64,000 bases of DNA from Desulfovibrio sp. (GTDB taxonomy: Bacteria; Desulfobacterota; Desulfovibrionia; Desulfovibrionales; Desulfovibrionaceae), in assembly GCF_019424165.1 (NCBI RefSeq), contig NZ_JAHZAA010000001.1, positions 1-64,000 on the forward strand. The letters run 5' to 3'. How positions within the stretch are numbered: position 1 is the first letter of the stretch; each line of letters begins with the position of its first letter. The notes under the pieces were generated by a model. The model was not told the origin of the DNA. It saw nothing but the letters and a program-made list of their open reading frames with translations, and made no database searches. Positions 61,605 through 64,000 of the stretch are shown here, one piece after another. Both the position numbers and the translations under genes were made by a program.

Positions 61605-62018
61605 TCAGCTCTGGCGATTTTCTTTCTGGTACTTGGACGGGCACTTGGTCATGAGGGTTTTAGCCACAAAGTGGCCCTGGGCGTCCATGCCGCCTTCCAC
61701 AATAACCTCGGCCCCAGCCTTGAAGGTGTCTGGCACAGTGCCGCTGTAGCGCACCGCGATGGCCTGACTGGCATTGTCCTTGTCTGCAAGAAGAAAATTG
61801 ACGCCAGTACCGGCCGAAGCCTTTTCAATGCCTTCAGGAGCCACCGTGCCGAAAAGCCGGGCAGAAGCCAGCTTGTCCGGCGTGGCGGCCTGGGCTTCGG
61901 CAACATTCAGAAAATAGACGCTGTTTTCCGAAAAGCCGGAATACACCAGATAGCCCACGCCGCCAAGAAAAAGCAGCAGCGCCGCTACATAGATGCCGGT
62001 ATTTTTTTTGCGGGCCAT
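61605..62018 (-). CDS. ccmE: Heme chaperone CcmE, cysteine (CxxxY) type
   Basis: 137 residues. One N-terminal membrane anchor (GIYVAALLLFLGGVGYLVYSG), then the OB-fold domain. The heme-binding motif is CPSKY (Cys126, Tyr130) in place of the HxxxY of most bacteria. This cysteine form has been described from Desulfovibrio desulfuricans and some archaea and goes with absence of CcmH (system I variant). ATG 62018 follows GAGG. First gene of the ccmE-F-A-B-C-D-TPR operon. Confidence 0.95.
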   Translation of the reverse strand: MARKKNTGIYVAALLLFLGGVGYLVYSGFSENSVYFLNVAEAQAATPDKLASARLFGTVAPEGIEKASAGTGVNFLLADKDNASQAIAVRYSGTVPDTFKAGAEVIVEGGMDAQGHFVAKTLMTKCPSKYQKENRQS

Positions 62019-62499
62019 GATAACCTCGTTGCTGCGGCAGACGCGCTGTGCCGCGTAATCGGCTTTTGCAGCGCCGGGGTTCGGCGCCGCAGCCATACCC
62101 GCATGACGCGGGACGGTATGCGCTGTTTTACGGCTAACAACCTAGACCATTTCCATCATTCTGACAAGGTGATAATATTTACTGTTAAAAGGGCAGGACA
62201 GGAACTGGCGCGGCTTTTGTGATGCAGTCACATGTACAAAGCCGCCTTTCGGCATGACGGATGCACACGAGCAGAAAAGTATACCTTAAAACTCGGACAG
62301 ATGCGTAAAACTCGCGCAGCAAGCCCCCGTACCAGCCAAGCATACGGCCGGGGCAGGGCGTGCGCCTGTCCCGGCCGTACTTAATTCCATTGCCGAAAAA
62401 ATATGACACAGATACAACTGCCGATCCAAAAAACACGAAGGCGGTTTTTCAGGCCCGGCCCCAATGAAAGCCGCGGCAGCATTTTCAGGCACTGCTGCG
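62019..62499. other. Intergenic region upstream of ccmE
   Basis: 481 bases between the diguanylate cyclase gene and ccmE, both on the minus strand. An A/T-rich patch (62160-62195, with TATTAT on the minus strand) could hold the ccm promoter. No gene or clear terminator seen. Confidence 0.4.
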
Positions 62500-64000
62500 C
62501 TAGGACCCTTTGATTGTGCCGGAACTGGACATGACACAGTTTCTCTGGCGCTTGCCCTCGTAAAGATAAAAATCCGCCTCTTTGACAAGCGAGCTGAACG
62601 ACTTGCCACTGGTGTACTCCACCACGCCCAGCGTGATGGTGACATTGATAATAGTGGTTCCGCTGCGGATGGGGGTAGTCTCCACGGCTTTGCGCAGCTT
62701 TTCCGCCAGCGCCAGCCCGTCTTCAAGGCCGCAGGAAATTGCCAGAATAAGAAATTCCTCACCGCCCCAGCGGGAGGCGCAGTCTTCCTGCCGTATATTT
62801 TTCTGAAAAATGTCTGCAATGGATTGCAGCACCACATCGCCCGCATCATGCCCATAGGTGTCGTTCACAGCCTTGAAGTGGTCAATATCGGCCAGCACCA
62901 GGCAAAACTGCAAACCCTCGCGCTGGGCGCGCGAAAATTCCTTCTCAAGCCGTTCATACATGGCCCGCCGGTTGAGCAGACCTGTAAGAAAATCATAATA
63001 GGCAACGCGCTCCAGTTCCTTGTAGGCATCATCAAGCTTGTTTTTTTCTTCCCGCAAGGCGGTTTCGTCATCCTTGAGCTTGAGAATGAAGCCGTTGACC
63101 ATGCCCGTGAGGTGACGCTCGAAAAAAATCATCAAAACGGCGTACAGCAAAGCCATGATGGAAATTATTCTGGCAAAGGAAACAACCTGGTCTTTGAATG
63201 CGCTGCGGAAGTCATCCTCGCGCTTTTGTACGATGACCTCCATATCATTTGTATAGATGCCCGTACATACAATCCAGTTAAACGGCTTGTAGAGTTTGGC
63301 ATATGTAAGCTTTTCGCTTACTTCGTCCGAATTCGGCTTTTTGAAATAGTAGCTGAAAAATATGTCGCCGTGCGCAACAACGCCTTCCAGTTCTTCCTTG
63401 TACGGCAGGTTGCCCTTGATGTCGGCTGTCTCTGTGGACAGGGGCATACCCTCTGTTTCCGGCTCGGCAACGTGCACGGCCCGCACGGCATAGCCCGGGC
63501 CGCCGCTGTAGTCGCGCACCTCATTGATCCATACGTACTGGTTGAAGGGAAAGCGCAGGGTACGGATAATGGCCTTGCAGCGGTTTTTGGCTATTTCATC
63601 TACAGCCCAGTCCGTGCCAAAAACAACAACTTCCTTGCTGCCCCCAAGCCGCCCGACAGCCCATACAGGAAACTCCGCGGACGGCTCAACCCGCCCTTCC
63701 AGAAGCCGCTCACGCAACACATGGGTGAGGTCTTCTTCATCAGTCCACACAAGTTCATTGGTGGCCCTGTCAAAAACAGCCACCCCAATACCCGCCATAT
63801 GCAGGGCAAACCTTGTGGTACGCCTGGTCACCCGGGGATCAAAAGCGCCAATAATTTTTTCAGTATTCATATCCAGCGTACCAAGCATGGCGCACAATGC
63901 CTTGGCCATGGCCTGATATTCCGCATACACGGTGGCGCGCATGGCGCTGATTTCTACGCTGACCCTTTCCACCCTTTCCACAAGGGTCTGCTTTTTTTCT
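62500..64000 (-). CDS. Cache-GGDEF diguanylate cyclase (5' truncated by window edge)
   Basis: About 500 residues visible. The frame stays open to the last base, so the N terminus and the first membrane helix are outside; the GTG at 63981 is probably internal. A double-Cache-like periplasmic sensor (about 20-265 of the visible part; NQYVWINEVRDYSGGPGYAVRAVHVAEP, FKKPNSDEVSEKLTYAKLYKPFNWIVCTGIYTNDM) is followed by one membrane helix (ISIMALLYAVLMIFF), a coiled linker and a GGDEF domain with active GGEEF. The inhibitory site RQED is five residues before it. Makes cyclic di-GMP in response to an unknown small ligand. Confidence 0.9.
   Translation of the reverse strand, partial: EKKQTLVERVERVSVEISAMRATVYAEYQAMAKALCAMLGTLDMNTEKIIGAFDPRVTRRTTRFALHMAGIGVAVFDRATNELVWTDEEDLTHVLRERLLEGRVEPSAEFPVWAVGRLGGSKEVVVFGTDWAVDEIAKNRCKAIIRTLRFPFNQYVWINEVRDYSGGPGYAVRAVHVAEPETEGMPLSTETADIKGNLPYKEELEGVVAHGDIFFSYYFKKPNSDEVSEKLTYAKLYKPFNWIVCTGIYTNDMEVIVQKREDDFRSAFKDQVVSFARIISIMALLYAVLMIFFERHLTGMVNGFILKLKDDETALREEKNKLDDAYKELERVAYYDFLTGLLNRRAMYERLEKEFSRAQREGLQFCLVLADIDHFKAVNDTYGHDAGDVVLQSIADIFQKNIRQEDCASRWGGEEFLILAISCGLEDGLALAEKLRKAVETTPIRSGTTIINVTITLGVVEYTSGKSFSSLVKEADFYLYEGKRQRNCVMSSSGTIKGS

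Noticed and set aside
58782..62222. A 1146-codon open frame on the plus strand
   Set aside because: It lies antisense to ccmA, ccmF and ccmE, which carry clear motifs. Its translation is Gln/His/Arg/Gly-rich with no recognisable domain, as expected for a GC-rich antisense shadow.

Overview
The window (about 60% GC, densely packed) reads as chromosome of a sulfate-reducing bacterium of the Desulfovibrio group. The best pointers are a cytochrome c maturation operon whose CcmE carries a cysteine heme ligand (CxxxY) and which has no ccmH, a cobaltochelatase CbiK with a signal peptide, the hydrogenase maturation factor HypF, and several two-domain signalling proteins typical of the group. No phage, integrase, transposase, rRNA or CRISPR array was seen. 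Species assignment is an inference from gene content only.

Layout. 1-4240: iron uptake operon (3' part of a TonB-dependent receptor, a membrane protein fused to a FeoA domain, FeoB). 4417-8273 (minus): purE, purD and a secreted FG-GAP/VCBS protein. 8654-13081: an RNA m5C methyltransferase facing hypF. 13601-18932 (plus): XRE-cupin regulator, AMP-forming acyl-CoA ligase, SppA-type protease and a tandem pair of small secreted paralogues. 19243-22175 (minus): PAS-GGDEF cyclase and ribosomal protein S1. 22595-24627: cbiK and a YheO-like regulator with a perfect dyad upstream. 24966-32792 (minus): membrane protein, a 1038-residue RTX/LapA-like adhesin, PaaK-type CoA ligase, asparaginase and a GNAT acetyltransferase. 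32977-34230: Fsr-like MFS exporter.

34719-44691 is the most interesting block. A PAS-AAA+-Fis sigma-54 activator (39358-40818) sits between a BCCT transporter and AlkP-superfamily hydrolase pair on one side and an OsmC-Lpd-GcvH-EamA operon on the other. Three -24/-12 promoters can be read: for the BCCT gene, for the hydrolase gene and for the osmC operon. Two copies of the same 27-bp composite dyad (TGTCGC-N5-GCGACA-N4-TGTCGY) lie about 100-115 bp upstream of the first and third start points. This looks like one local regulon with a recognisable enhancer. OsmC, Lpd and lipoyl-GcvH encoded together could form a self-contained NADH-driven, lipoyl-dependent peroxidase.

44994-47881: initiator tRNA, then csoR and a heavy-metal P-type ATPase, each preceded by a CsoR-type CCCC-N3-GGGG palindrome. 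48230-55034 (minus): cardiolipin synthase and a giant 1775-residue protein built like a hybrid histidine kinase whose H-box, N-box, receiver Asp and Hpt His all appear lost. 55263-62018 (minus): TPR protein and the ccmE-F-A-B-C-D-TPR cytochrome c maturation operon, including a 45-codon ccmD. The window ends inside a Cache-GGDEF diguanylate cyclase gene.
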